This document shows, in pieces, positions 6,960-16,130 of a stretch of DNA of 53,396 bases (positions are counted from its first letter, which is position 1; every line of letters starts with the position of its first letter). Source of the DNA: a bacterium (GTDB taxonomy: Bacteria; 4484-113; JAFGCY01). Where the stretch lies: contig JAFGCY010000088.1 of NCBI GenBank assembly GCA_016932385.1, positions 1 through 53,396 of the forward strand, given 5' to 3'. Both the position numbers and the translations under genes were made by a program. Below the pieces are notes generated by a model. It had not been told where the DNA came from, ran no database searches, and worked only from the letters and a program-made list of their open reading frames with translations.

Positions 6960-9900
6960 ATGCAAAAGCGCAGTGTGCCTTGGCAAAGGCTGTTACTGGT
7001 AGTCGTGATAATACTGGCCGGTGGTTGTTCGTTCAGCGGTGCGCCGGACCTAGACCCGCTAGCAGAACCAGCCGACCTTTCCCAGGCACTGGCAGAGGTC
7101 GAACGTTGCCCGCTGCCGGACGGCGTCGACGCCGACACCTTCGCGCTGCTCAAGGCCGAGTTGGCCCGCGTCCTGTCCGCACAGCCGGCTACACGCCAGC
7201 CGGCGGCCAGCGCGGATGATATCCGCCCGGTCCTGACCTGGGACGCGACAACCCGCACGCTGAGCTGGTATTACACCAATGCCGGCGATTACGACCAGAA
7301 CGGCCAAGTCAATGTCAGCGATCTGACACCGCTTGGTGTGAACTTCGGACTCACCGCCTCCGCCAGCGGTTGCGCGCTGTTCAATGCCGTTACCGCCGGA
7401 CTGGGATCGCCATTCGGATCGCAGACGGCCCTGGGCACCGTCGACGGTGACCGCAACGGCGAAATCAATGCCGCGGATATCACGCCGATCGGCCGGAATT
7501 TCGGCCAGTTGCTCAGCAGTTACCGGTTGTATGCCAGCTCCGATCCCGCCGACTACCCGGACTCGCCCTTCGAACCAGCCAAACTGGCGCCGCTGGCCGA
7601 AATCGGTTTGGCGGACGCCGCCGGTGACCGCTTGACGGACAGGCTCAGCTTCAGTTATTCCGCAACGGGAACCGGCACGGGCAACTCGTATTGGGTCAGG
7701 CCGGTGCTCGGTGCATCGGAAGGCCCGGCGAGCAATGTGGCCGGAGCGGCGCTGGCCGGCGATGGTGCTTTGGCCTTGCTGTCTGTAAGTCCATCCGTCG
7801 CCGAACCGGGACAGATGATCGTGCTGGAGTTTTCCGACGACGTTATCGGCCGGGCCGAGGACCTGGTCTTGCAGATCGGCGACCAAGTCGAAGTGCCGGT
7901 TGGATCCATGCTCCTCGACGGCGCTCGCGCGGTCTCGGTTGCGCCGCTCGTACCGGCCGGGCCGGTAACGCTGACGGCCCTGGACGGCGCGGCGAGCATC
8001 GGCTCGGTCACGCTGACGATCCGGGCGTCGCAGGCGGCGATCAACGCCGAGCAGGCCGAAACAGCGATCGAGACGTCGATCGACGGACTCCTGTACCTGC
8101 TCGATGAAGGCTTCCAAATACGGCAATACTACAATCACGACCTCGACCTGGCCGCGGCGCAGGCCGACCTGGCCGAACTGGACGGCATCTTGCAGGACCT
8201 GGCGGACCTGGTGATCGAGACGCTGAACGAGCTCAGCCCCGAGGACCAGGCGCTGGTCCTGAGCTATTTCGAAAATGCCGGGTATTTCGCGAGCCTGGGC
8301 CTGATCGACGAGGTCGCCAAGGAGGCTGCCAGCCATGCGGCCAGCCGCTGCTGGCAAGCCAACTGGGAAAACCTGCACTTGGACTGCATCAGCGCCAACC
8401 TGACCAACATCGAGAGCATCACGGACGGGCTCGGCCTGGCGGCGATCCTGACCGGCTTTTGCGTCGCCGGGCCCGCAGGCGCCTTTACCGCCGGCGAAGC
8501 CGTGGCCTTCATCAAGGTATTTAAATCGATCATCGACGGTATTATCGACACCTTCTACGCCACCGACCTATACGACATCAGGATGACCAGCTACGTGCGG
8601 GATCTCGTTCCCGGTGAGTACCGCTTCATCGAGTTTGAAGGCCGGTTCTGCGCCGAATGTCTGGTTGCCAACGGCACTGTATCCACGATTATCGAAGCAG
8701 CGATTAACGCGATCCCGCTGGTCGGCACGGTCGATAAAACGCTGCTGCGCAAGCAGTTCAGCCTGCTGCTCAAGGATAGCGTGCTCAGCTCCATCCTGAG
8801 TAAACTGGGGGAGCGGGCCAGCAAAGAGCTGCTTGGCAGTCTCGAACCGATTGCGGACCCGGACGACCCATGCGCCGGTCGCATCGGCGGCGAGTGGATC
8901 CCACTCGATCTGATGTTGTACACCTCTACCAGCCGCGAGGTGATCTATCAGAAAGCGCTCAACTACGACGACTGGTACCGTAGCTACCCGCAGGAAGCAT
9001 CGCCCGGGCGCGTGCTGACCGCCAGTTGCGGCGCCGCGAACTGGGAGGTGGTGATGGACGATTCCGGATCCGACCGGGTGTTGTTCAGAACCGAGGGCAA
9101 GCACACCCTCACCTGCACCGCGTTCTCTTTCAACGCCCGGCAGGAAGTCTGGCTGGGCTTCTACAACGAGTCGATCATCCAGGAAATCTCTCGCGACTTC
9201 CCCGTTTACGTCGGAAGGTACGGTGACTGGCGGAACGCGCCGGTATCCGAGCAGTATGGTTCGATCGGTCTTTCCGGCCTGCTGCGGCAACCCTGCCTGC
9301 TGGACGGGCATCCGACCGTGCTCTTCCGGCCGGGCGATGGTTCCGGTAATTTACTGGGGTGGTATATCTGCCAGTGCAACGCCGCACTCGACGAATGCAG
9401 CGACTGGCAACTTACGCCCGAGTTGCTGAATATCATGGACTTCACGCCAGTCTTCGGCCTGCCGACCCTGCTTCACCGGGATACCCGCTTGCGCCTCTTG
9501 CATGCCAATGACTCGCTGGGCCGGACGTGGGATGACGATGACGTGATCATTCCGCGTAATTTTGTCTATTCCGGCACGCACACCGGTGACAGCTCGGCCT
9601 ATTGCCTAGTCGACGAAAATGCCGATTTCTATAACCTGGACAGTTCCACGTATACCTGTATCCTGCTCGTGGACAGCGAAGTCTATGCCAGTGTTGAGGA
9701 TGTCTGGGAGGCACACAAGCTCTATGCCCACCTGCCGGACGGCGAAACCTACGACCCGGGCGAGGAATACCGGCTGTATTTCAACCCGAATCCATCCTCC
9801 GCTCGCATGGGCAGCATCGGCGGCAAGCCCGCGATCACGTATCTGCGGCTTTCCAGCCTCTATTTCAGTCTGGCCCAGGATACCGAAGGGCTGGAATGGG

Positions 9901-10448
9901 AGGTCCCCGTTCGCATCGGCAATCTTTATCAGTATTATACTGGCCCGCTGGAAATCGGCGGCCGACCGGGCCTGGTGGCCTGGGACCCGGATATCGGAAT
10001 CTACTATTTCTCGTCGGACGATGAAAAGGGCGAATACTGGCATGCGGAACAGGGAATCTGCGGCCCCGGCGCCTTGCTTCGCGATTTCGCCAATGTCTTT
10101 GACGCGCCGGCCGTGTGTATCCAATACGAGACAAAACTATGGTACGTAAGGGCGGACGATGCGACCGGCTTCTACTGGAATCCGCCAGTGGAATTATTCG
10201 ACTCGTCAGAAGTTACCGGATGCTTAGGCTACGTGGACCTGGCGATAATCGACGGCAAACCCGGCGTCTGCTTTACCTGCGGCGGCTTGAAGTACCGGCA
10301 GGCGGCAGACGAGACGGGCAGCGCCTGGGATCCGGTGGAGATGGTTGATTCCGAAAGCCAGGACGCCTGTCTGATCCAAACCGCCCACGGGCCCGGGATC
10401 TTCTACGTCGCCGATGATCGAATTATGCTGGCCACCCGCGAGCTCTGA
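6960..10448 (+). CDS. giant lipoprotein with dockerin-like EF-hand pair and propeller repeats
   Basis: This 1162-residue protein has a lipoprotein signal (LAGGC). A conserved CPLPDGVDADTFALLKAEL segment precedes a dockerin-like pair of Ca2+-binding loops, DYDQNGQVNVSD and DGDRNGEINAAD, each followed by xTPxGxNFG. A beta-sandwich (about residues 275-355) resembles Ig-like/IPT modules. A long helical middle region (360-650) with several hydrophobic stretches is unrecognised. The C-terminal 450 residues hold about seven degenerate units of the form GKPAITY...LYF...D..G..W, typical of beta-propeller blades. Its N-terminal third is paralogous to the protein encoded from 41974. Role inferred: surface display or binding; no catalytic motif was seen. 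AGGAG precedes the ATG by 6 bases. Confidence 0.8.
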   Translation: MQKRSVPWQRLLLVVVIILAGGCSFSGAPDLDPLAEPADLSQALAEVERCPLPDGVDADTFALLKAELARVLSAQPATRQPAASADDIRPVLTWDATTRTLSWYYTNAGDYDQNGQVNVSDLTPLGVNFGLTASASGCALFNAVTAGLGSPFGSQTALGTVDGDRNGEINAADITPIGRNFGQLLSSYRLYASSDPADYPDSPFEPAKLAPLAEIGLADAAGDRLTDRLSFSYSATGTGTGNSYWVRPVLGASEGPASNVAGAALAGDGALALLSVSPSVAEPGQMIVLEFSDDVIGRAEDLVLQIGDQVEVPVGSMLLDGARAVSVAPLVPAGPVTLTALDGAASIGSVTLTIRASQAAINAEQAETAIETSIDGLLYLLDEGFQIRQYYNHDLDLAAAQADLAELDGILQDLADLVIETLNELSPEDQALVLSYFENAGYFASLGLIDEVAKEAASHAASRCWQANWENLHLDCISANLTNIESITDGLGLAAILTGFCVAGPAGAFTAGEAVAFIKVFKSIIDGIIDTFYATDLYDIRMTSYVRDLVPGEYRFIEFEGRFCAECLVANGTVSTIIEAAINAIPLVGTVDKTLLRKQFSLLLKDSVLSSILSKLGERASKELLGSLEPIADPDDPCAGRIGGEWIPLDLMLYTSTSREVIYQKALNYDDWYRSYPQEASPGRVLTASCGAANWEVVMDDSGSDRVLFRTEGKHTLTCTAFSFNARQEVWLGFYNESIIQEISRDFPVYVGRYGDWRNAPVSEQYGSIGLSGLLRQPCLLDGHPTVLFRPGDGSGNLLGWYICQCNAALDECSDWQLTPELLNIMDFTPVFGLPTLLHRDTRLRLLHANDSLGRTWDDDDVIIPRNFVYSGTHTGDSSAYCLVDENADFYNLDSSTYTCILLVDSEVYASVEDVWEAHKLYAHLPDGETYDPGEEYRLYFNPNPSSARMGSIGGKPAITYLRLSSLYFSLAQDTEGLEWEVPVRIGNLYQYYTGPLEIGGRPGLVAWDPDIGIYYFSSDDEKGEYWHAEQGICGPGALLRDFANVFDAPAVCIQYETKLWYVRADDATGFYWNPPVELFDSSEVTGCLGYVDLAIIDGKPGVCFTCGGLKYRQAADETGSAWDPVEMVDSESQDACLIQTAHGPGIFYVADDRIMLATREL

Positions 10449-10472
10449 CCAACCCGGCCAGCAAAGTTTGCC

Positions 10473-11177
10473 CTAGGCCCGGCCCTCGATCACTTCGATG
10501 TCGCGCCAGAGGATGTAGATGATCCAGCTATTCCAGATCAACTGCGGCGCAATCACGATCCAGAGAATCATGATGTAAAGGTTGTGGTCGTAGGTCGAGA
10601 TATTCAGCGCTTGCAGGATCGATGGCGACGCGGCAAACAGCAGGATGAACACGCCGCCGATCAGGTTGCAGCCCTGGCAGCCAATGCAGGCGCGCTTCAT
10701 CCAGACCTCGGCGTTGAACAGCACATACCACAGGACGCCCAGGCCGATAATCGCGCCGAGTATCTCCCCGACCAGGTTCGGCGCCAGGTCGCCGGCCACG
10801 CTGGCCATCATGCCGATGACCAACACCGTGATTATCTGCAGCAAGGCGCAGCCGGCCTGGATCCCGAACAGGATCTTTTTCTCCGTTCCGAGCGTCGGAT
10901 ACTTGCCGGAATCCGCCGCGTAACCGGACTGCTGGGCGCTGGGTGCTTGGCCCGGTGAATACAGCTGGTTCGGCGACGGCACCTGGCCCGTTGACGGCTG
11001 GTTGAGATGCGCGGGCTGGTGCCAGGCTTCCTTGCGAAAACCCGGGCCGCTGGGGCTGCGCTCCTCCGCCGGCTTGACCACCCGCTCCTCCGTGTGGCCG
11101 CAACCCGGGCATTCGTAGACACCGAGCCGGTAGTCCATCTTCACGTTGCACTGCGGACAGAACCTCTCGTCAGCCAT
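10473..11177 (-). CDS. zinc-ribbon multi-pass membrane protein (paralogue C)
   Basis: The 234-residue product begins with a four-Cys zinc ribbon, CPQC-x10-11-CPGC, in the frame RFCPQCNVKMDYRLGVYECP. A Pro/Ser/Gln-rich linker of about 60 residues follows, then four hydrophobic segments predicted to span the membrane. The ribbon and topology match those of the two upstream genes, so these are tandem paralogues. Zinc ribbons of this sort usually face the cytoplasm; the function is unknown and no enzyme motif is visible. It is the last gene of a three-gene minus-strand operon, 9 bases after the preceding gene, with AGGGGAGAAG as a good ribosome binding site. Confidence 0.75.
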   Translation of the reverse strand: MADERFCPQCNVKMDYRLGVYECPGCGHTEERVVKPAEERSPSGPGFRKEAWHQPAHLNQPSTGQVPSPNQLYSPGQAPSAQQSGYAADSGKYPTLGTEKKILFGIQAGCALLQIITVLVIGMMASVAGDLAPNLVGEILGAIIGLGVLWYVLFNAEVWMKRACIGCQGCNLIGGVFILLFAASPSILQALNISTYDHNLYIMILWIVIAPQLIWNSWIIYILWRDIEVIEGRA

Positions 11178-11186
11178 GCTTCTCCC

Positions 11187-11783
11187 CTATTCCGAGCGCC
11201 GGTCGCGCCACAACAATGTAAACAGCCAAACATTCATCGCCAGGTGCGGAACCAGCGGCCAGGCCAGATACAGCTGCTTAGTCGGCACAGCCAGCGCCGC
11301 GCCGAAGAAGCCCAGCACCACCGCGGTACCGATCCACCACATGCAGCCCTGGCGCAGGCAGTCGTTGTCGTAGTGCAGCACGAACCCGGCTGTCAACGTC
11401 AGCAGCAAAGCGCCGAAGAGCATGCTCGGTAACGCTCCGGCCATTTCCGCCACGCTCAGGTACTGCGCCCGCACTAAGAATGACGTCGCGACCATTACAC
11501 AGAAGTACACGGCCAGAAAGGTGGCTTTCTCGCCAGACAGCGAGGGCGGGACCGGCTGGGGATCGAACGGCAACGAAGCGAAACTCGGCGGCACCGGTGC
11601 CGCGCCGGCCCGTTTCGGCTGGATCAGCCGGCGGCGGTTGATCCCGTCGTCCGGCCGCTGCTCCTCTCGCGCGGCAACCTCCTTGGCGGACACGAAGTAA
11701 CCGCACTCCGGGCATTCGTACATCCCCAGCCGGAAGTGCATCTCCTGCCGACATTTGGGGCAAGTCTTCGGCTCAGTTACCAC
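11187..11783 (-). CDS. zinc-ribbon multi-pass membrane protein (paralogue B)
   Basis: The 198-residue product starts at GTG 11783 and carries the ribbon TCPKCRQEMHFRLGMYECPE with CPEC as the second Cys pair. A linker and four hydrophobic segments follow. The GTG lies within the end of the upstream gene (GTGGTAA: start and stop overlap), indicating translational coupling. A longer in-frame ORF runs upstream to 12530, but that part is antiphase to the real upstream gene and is not a protein. Same fold plan as its two neighbours; function unknown. Confidence 0.75.
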   Translation of the reverse strand: MVTEPKTCPKCRQEMHFRLGMYECPECGYFVSAKEVAAREEQRPDDGINRRRLIQPKRAGAAPVPPSFASLPFDPQPVPPSLSGEKATFLAVYFCVMVATSFLVRAQYLSVAEMAGALPSMLFGALLLTLTAGFVLHYDNDCLRQGCMWWIGTAVVLGFFGAALAVPTKQLYLAWPLVPHLAMNVWLFTLLWRDRRSE

Positions 11784-12550
11784 GCCCGTTCCCTGGCCGC
11801 GTCCTCCCGCGGCGCGGTGGCCTGCTGATATCTGAGATCGCGCAGCATAATGAAAAACAGCCAGACATTGAGCATGATGATGAACACCTGGGCGGCCCAG
11901 AACCAGCCGTTGATCTCGGTCATGTACAAGTAGTCCATTTCCAGGAAGATATCTCCTTTGAACGGCAGCTGCTGGATGTACTGGATCTCGTCTTTGAGGT
12001 GGTAGTACAGCGCCCAGACACAGAAAATGAAAGTCGCCAAGCTGCTGGCGATCGCAATCAGCAGGCAGGCGATCTTGATACGCTGGGCCGAGCCGAACAG
12101 GCCCCACAGCCACACGGCCAACCCCAGCAGCAAAGCGGCGATCACCCCCCCGCCGCCCAGCCAGCCGTACTCGAAGGCGAATCGCTGCATCACCGGGATG
12201 AAGATGAGCAGCAGCAGCACGACGGATACGGCCAGGATGCCATAAGCCACCAGTTTCTCGAGCAGCAGCTGGCCGGGATCGATTTTGTCCGCGCCGAGAG
12301 TTGCGGTGCGGTCGTGGATCGCGCGGGGATTGATCACGCGCTGGCGCGGGTCGCTGAGCGCCGACAAGGTGTAACCCGCCGGAGCCGCCGGCGGCTGAAA
12401 CCCGCCCGGACGCTGCGCCGGTGCGGCCGGCGTTTGCGTCGGCGGGCGCTGCTCGAATACGGCGTAGTCGCACTGCGGGCACTCGTAGCGGCCCAAACGA
12501 TACTCCAGCAGTACGCCGCAGTGCGGGCACAACCTTGAACTGTCCACCAC
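11777..12550 (-). CDS. zinc-ribbon multi-pass membrane protein (paralogue A)
   Basis: The 257-residue first member of the trio has the ribbon LCPHCGVLLEYRLGRYECPQ with CPQC as second pair, a Pro/Ala/Gln-rich linker (about residues 33-55), then four hydrophobic segments with a longer loop between the third and fourth. The start is taken at GTG 12550, 5 bases after AGGGGG; GTG 12547 is equally possible and ATG 12610 would add residues that look non-coding. Shared C-terminal style in A and B (NVWLFFIMLRDLR, NVWLFTLLWRDRR) supports duplication within the operon. No family name recognised. Confidence 0.75.
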   Translation of the reverse strand: MVDSSRLCPHCGVLLEYRLGRYECPQCDYAVFEQRPPTQTPAAPAQRPGGFQPPAAPAGYTLSALSDPRQRVINPRAIHDRTATLGADKIDPGQLLLEKLVAYGILAVSVVLLLLIFIPVMQRFAFEYGWLGGGGVIAALLLGLAVWLWGLFGSAQRIKIACLLIAIASSLATFIFCVWALYYHLKDEIQYIQQLPFKGDIFLEMDYLYMTEINGWFWAAQVFIIMLNVWLFFIMLRDLRYQQATAPREDAARERAW

Positions 12551-12665
12551 AACATCCCCCTGGCGGTCGGTCTCTATGTCATTCGTATTATACCTGTGCG
12601 GTCGACGCACCGGACGCGACCAGCCCTGAAAGTGCCGCTTGCGCGGCGGAAATCCCGTGGTGCAC

Positions 12666-12671
12666 TATAAT
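12666..12671 (+). promoter_or_regulatory. TATAAT -10 box of the five-gene transporter unit
   Basis: TATAAT lies 28 bases upstream of the ATG at 12700, and AAGGA at 12688-12692 is the ribosome binding site. It is the only good promoter seen for the 12.7-17.8 kb gene unit. Confidence 0.5.
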
Positions 12672-12699
12672 CTAGCACTGGGTAAATAAGGACGTCTCA

Positions 12700-13461
12700 A
12701 TGGGCCTACTGCGCAAGCTTGCTGAATTGGTGGTGGAATTTCCCGATGAGCCGGAAGATGCCGGCGCAGCGTCCGCCGGTTCCGGCGATGATGTCGTGGC
12801 GGCCATCGAGAAAATCCGCCTGGACCTGGAGCGCGGCGATACGCCCGACTTCGAGAAGGCGGCCGCGGAAGAACCGGCCGGAGCTGCCGGCGCCGCCGAT
12901 CCCGATCCAATTCCCGCGGCGCGGCCCGTCGCGTCGACACCCGCGGATTCGGCCACCCACGAGGACATCAAGCTGCCCCGCGTACTGAGCATCGCCGATA
13001 TCTACGCCAAAGCCAAGATCGTCACCGGCGAGGCCTTCGACGTGTTCAAGGTTGAGTCGATGCTCAACGATCCCGAAATCACCGACCTGGACATGGCGAT
13101 GCGCGCGCGGATGGTGCGCATGACGCTCAAGAACATGGGCCACGAGTTGGAAGACATCATCGTCGACGCCGGTATCCGCGACCGCGTGCTGGAGGATTAC
13201 AACGAGTACCTCCAGGGCGAAGTGGAGAAGGTTGAGCAGCGCGTCGGCGAGGTCAACGCGGCGATCCAGCGCGAGATCGACGAGTTTATCCAGGGGCATA
13301 CGGCGGTAATCGAGCAAAACCGCGCCAAATTGGACAAAATCCGCGCGGCCTACGCGGAATTCAAGCGTTCCAAGGAAGCCGAGGAGCAGCGGCTGTTCGA
13401 CATCGCCGCGCCGTTCGTCGACCAAGGAAAGAATCCTGTTAATATCGGGGATGCCCAGTAA
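12700..13461 (+). CDS. unknown coiled-coil protein, first gene of the ABC/OmpA unit
   Basis: The 253-residue product has no signal peptide or membrane segment and is predicted cytoplasmic. Residues 1-100 are acidic and Ala/Pro-rich, probably disordered. Residues 100-165 form a compact helical region (LSIADIYAKAKIVTGEAFDV) and residues 165-235 have the charged heptad character of a coiled coil (EKVEQRVGEVNAAIQREIDE). No known family was recognised. It precedes the binding-protein gene by 71 bases and shares strand and spacing with four further genes. The last gene of the unit also encodes a coiled-coil protein, suggesting that both act with the transporter, perhaps as cytoplasmic scaffold or regulator. 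That role is inference from position. Confidence 0.75.
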   Translation: MGLLRKLAELVVEFPDEPEDAGAASAGSGDDVVAAIEKIRLDLERGDTPDFEKAAAEEPAGAAGAADPDPIPAARPVASTPADSATHEDIKLPRVLSIADIYAKAKIVTGEAFDVFKVESMLNDPEITDLDMAMRARMVRMTLKNMGHELEDIIVDAGIRDRVLEDYNEYLQGEVEKVEQRVGEVNAAIQREIDEFIQGHTAVIEQNRAKLDKIRAAYAEFKRSKEAEEQRLFDIAAPFVDQGKNPVNIGDAQ

Positions 13462-13470
13462 GCATCCCGC

Positions 13471-13487
13471 CCAGCGCCGAACGCTGG
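13471..13487 (+). other. intra-operon hairpin
   Basis: CCAGCG-CCGAA-CGCTGG is a perfect 6-bp inverted repeat in the 71-base gap between the coiled-coil gene and the binding-protein gene. There is no T run, so it is more likely an RNA stability or processing element, or chance, than a terminator. Confidence 0.35.
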
Positions 13488-13532
13488 CTAGCGGTGAATG
13501 GCACTGCTGATCTTTGAACAAGGGGAAGGATT

Positions 13533-15179
13533 ATGAGGTTAAAGCCTGGTGCGAAAGCGTTTTTGACGATCGCGATTATTGTGCTGATCCTGGCGGGCGC
13601 CTACCGGATGGGCTGGCTCAATCCGCTGTTGAACATCGTCGCGCCGGACCGCAAGCCCGGCGGCGAGGTCACGCACGACATGTTCCCGTCGGGCGCGCAG
13701 GGCGACAACGGCAGCCAGGCCGGCGGCCAGGCAACGGACGCCGGCGGCGGCACGGCGCAGAATATCAACCTGCCTCCGGTTACGCCCAGCGAGCTGACGC
13801 GGCCGATCCGCGTCGGCATCGTGCAGTACGGCGGTTTCGCCGGCGGCCTGGTGGCCAACGACGGCACCGCCCCCAACCCGCAATCGGTGTTCACCAGTAA
13901 GCACGGCGTCGAGGTCGAGTTCGTACAGATCGACGACCTGGTGCAGATGGCCAGCGCCTTCAACGTCGGCGGCGACAACGGCGGCCTGGACATGATGGCC
14001 ACGACGGTCGACATGTTCGCGCTGCAGTACGACGCGCTGAAAGACGTGCACCCCGTGACCTTCCTGCAGACCGACTGGTCGCGCGGGGCCGACGCGATCG
14101 CCGTCCGCGCCGGGATCAACTCCGCCGAGGACCTCAAGGGCAAGACGGTGGCCGTGGCCGAGGCGACGCCGAGCCAGTTCCTGCTGCTCTACGTGCTCAG
14201 CCAGTCCGGCCTGAGCAACAACGACATCAAACCGGTGTACACGAACTCGGCGATCGAGGCGGCGGACATTTTCAAGGCGGGTAACGCCGACGCCTGCGTC
14301 TCCTGGAGCCCGTTCGTCTATTTCGCCGCCGACGAGGTGCCCGGCGCCAGCATCCTGGCCAGCACGCTCGACGCCACCAACCTGCTGGCCGGTACGATGG
14401 TGGTGCGCGGCGATTTCGCCGCCCGTCATCCCGAGGCGGTCACCAATTTCCTGCGCGGCTGGTTCGAGGGCGTGGACCTGGTCAACGCCGACATGGAGTC
14501 CGCGGCGATGGTGCTGTTGAACAGCTTCGGCGGCCTCACGATGGATGACGCGATGGGCATGCTCTACGACGTCAAGCTCGCCGGCGCGGCGGAGAACCGC
14601 CAGTTGTTCGAACTCGACGGCGACGCGCTGGTCGGTTACGACGACCTCTGGACCTCGGCCAGCAAGATCTGGATCACGATCGGCAAGCTGGAGCACGCCA
14701 CGCGGCCCGACTTGACGCGCCAAACGCGCTTCGTGCAGGAGGCGACCGCAGCGATCGCCGGCGAGGTGGAACCGCCGACCCAGGAGTTTGTCTTCGAAGA
14801 GCCGACACCGGAAACCCAGGAAGCCCCGGGCATCGTCACCAAGCGGATGAGCGTCTACTTCGCCACGGGCAGCGCCGAGTTGGACAAGAACGCCAAGATC
14901 GTGCTGGAACAGGCCGCCGAGTTGGCCCAGACCTTCGGCTCGTCCTATATCCGCGTCAGCGGCAATACGGACTCGACCGGCGCCCGCCAAATGAACATCG
15001 ACTTAAGCAAGCGCCGCGCCCAGGCCGTGGTGGATTACATGATCAAGAATTACAGCTTCCCGCCGGATAAGTTCATCGTCGAGGGCAACGGCCCGGACAA
15101 GCCGGTCGCAACCAACGATACGCCGGAGGGCCGCGAGCAGAACCGGCGCACGGATTTCGAAGTAATCCCGCAGCAGTAG
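13533..15179 (+). CDS. TauA/SsuA-type substrate-binding protein fused to OmpA peptidoglycan-binding domain
   Basis: This 548-residue protein has an N-terminal membrane anchor (residues 9-27) without a clear cleavage site and a Gly-rich linker. A periplasmic binding domain (about 90-400) follows, with the NMT1/SsuA/TauA pattern: RVGIVQYGGFAGG, SAEDLKGKTVAVAEATPSQF, then DIFKAGNADACVSWSPF. A Glu/Pro linker leads to an OmpA-like domain (about 439-548). Asp480 in NTDSTG and Arg495 in SKRRAQ match the residues that bind diaminopimelate in OmpA, and the final NRR is present. The protein would be held by the inner membrane at one end and peptidoglycan at the other. Binding proteins of this type serve importers of sulfonates, nitrate or pyrimidine precursors; the ligand here is unknown. 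AGGGGAAGGA precedes the ATG. Confidence 0.88.
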   Translation: MRLKPGAKAFLTIAIIVLILAGAYRMGWLNPLLNIVAPDRKPGGEVTHDMFPSGAQGDNGSQAGGQATDAGGGTAQNINLPPVTPSELTRPIRVGIVQYGGFAGGLVANDGTAPNPQSVFTSKHGVEVEFVQIDDLVQMASAFNVGGDNGGLDMMATTVDMFALQYDALKDVHPVTFLQTDWSRGADAIAVRAGINSAEDLKGKTVAVAEATPSQFLLLYVLSQSGLSNNDIKPVYTNSAIEAADIFKAGNADACVSWSPFVYFAADEVPGASILASTLDATNLLAGTMVVRGDFAARHPEAVTNFLRGWFEGVDLVNADMESAAMVLLNSFGGLTMDDAMGMLYDVKLAGAAENRQLFELDGDALVGYDDLWTSASKIWITIGKLEHATRPDLTRQTRFVQEATAAIAGEVEPPTQEFVFEEPTPETQEAPGIVTKRMSVYFATGSAELDKNAKIVLEQAAELAQTFGSSYIRVSGNTDSTGARQMNIDLSKRRAQAVVDYMIKNYSFPPDKFIVEGNGPDKPVATNDTPEGREQNRRTDFEVIPQQ

Positions 15180-15224
15180 CACCGCGATGCAGATCATGAC
15201 CGTGTGGTGGTTAGGAGCCCAGCG

Positions 15225-16130
15225 ATGCTGAAAATCCGTGCCGAGTTGTCGCCGCCGCGGCGGTTGCTGGTCTCGACGGTGGCGGTGATCGCCTTTTTCC
15301 TGCTGTGGTTCAGCTTGACCTGGCCGGTGTTGCCGGCCCTGCCCCCCGTCGGCGCGACGGTCGCCGACGCTACCCAGGTGGACGACGCTGACTACCAGCC
15401 GCCGGAGTCGATCGCGGACGGCGCGGCCGAGCCGGAAGTGCCCGGACCGCGGCCGATCATTCCGGCCTACATCCTGCCGGCGCCGCAGGCCGTGCTGGCG
15501 GCGGTGGTTGTGCTGCATACCGATCACGCGCTGGTGCGCTCGGCCGCGCGCAGCCTGTACCGGATCACGCTGGCCTTCGTGCTGGCGGCGCTGGTGGCGA
15601 TCCCGCTCGGCTTGTGGATGGGCACCTACCCGCCGGTCAAGAACGTGATCGAACCGCTGACGGGCCCGCTGCGCTACTTACCGATCTCCGCCGTCTATCC
15701 GCTGTTCATCCTCTGGTTCGGCATCGAGGACAAGATGAAGGTGGCCTTTTTATTCACCGGCATCGTCGTCTATCTGCTGCCGCTGGTGATCGAGGCGGTG
15801 ATGAACGTGGACCAGATCTATCTCGACACCGCCTATACCCTGGGCGCCAAACCGCACCACATCGTCTTCCGCGTGCTGCTGCCCGGTGCCTGGCCGGGCA
15901 TCTTCGAGGCCGGCCGCGTGCTCTACGGCGTCGGCTGGACCTACGTGATTCTGGCCGAGATCATCAACGCCCAGTACGGCCTGGGCTACCTGCTGACGCA
16001 GGCGCAGCGGCGCAACCACATCGACTGGATCTACGCGCTGGTGCTGGTCGTGCTGCTGCTGGGCGTCACGACTAACTTCATTTTCGTGTTCGCGGGACGC
16101 CGGCTGTTCGCCTGGAAGGAGGCCGACTGA
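15225..16130 (+). CDS. ABC transporter permease, TauC/SsuC type
   Basis: The 301-residue protein has the BPD_transp_1 architecture. A first helix is followed by an unusually long acidic, Pro-rich loop of about 60 residues (around DDADYQPPESIADGA), then five or six more helices. The cytoplasmic coupling loop reads EAGRVLYGVGWTYVILAEI, with the LGYLLTQAQRRNHID segment that follows it in nitrate/taurine/sulfonate permeases. The start at 15225 is chosen because TTAGGAG lies 7 bases upstream; the GTG at 15204 lacks this. The stop overlaps the ATPase start by one base (TGATG). It should form a homodimeric channel with the ATPase encoded next. Confidence 0.9.
   Translation: MLKIRAELSPPRRLLVSTVAVIAFFLLWFSLTWPVLPALPPVGATVADATQVDDADYQPPESIADGAAEPEVPGPRPIIPAYILPAPQAVLAAVVVLHTDHALVRSAARSLYRITLAFVLAALVAIPLGLWMGTYPPVKNVIEPLTGPLRYLPISAVYPLFILWFGIEDKMKVAFLFTGIVVYLLPLVIEAVMNVDQIYLDTAYTLGAKPHHIVFRVLLPGAWPGIFEAGRVLYGVGWTYVILAEIINAQYGLGYLLTQAQRRNHIDWIYALVLVVLLLGVTTNFIFVFAGRRLFAWKEAD

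Noticed and set aside
11187..12530. Single 447-codon minus-strand ORF suggesting a fused double zinc-ribbon protein.
   Set aside because: Its N-terminal half is out of frame with the well-supported gene ending at 11777. The real gene starts at GTG 11783, overlapping that stop.
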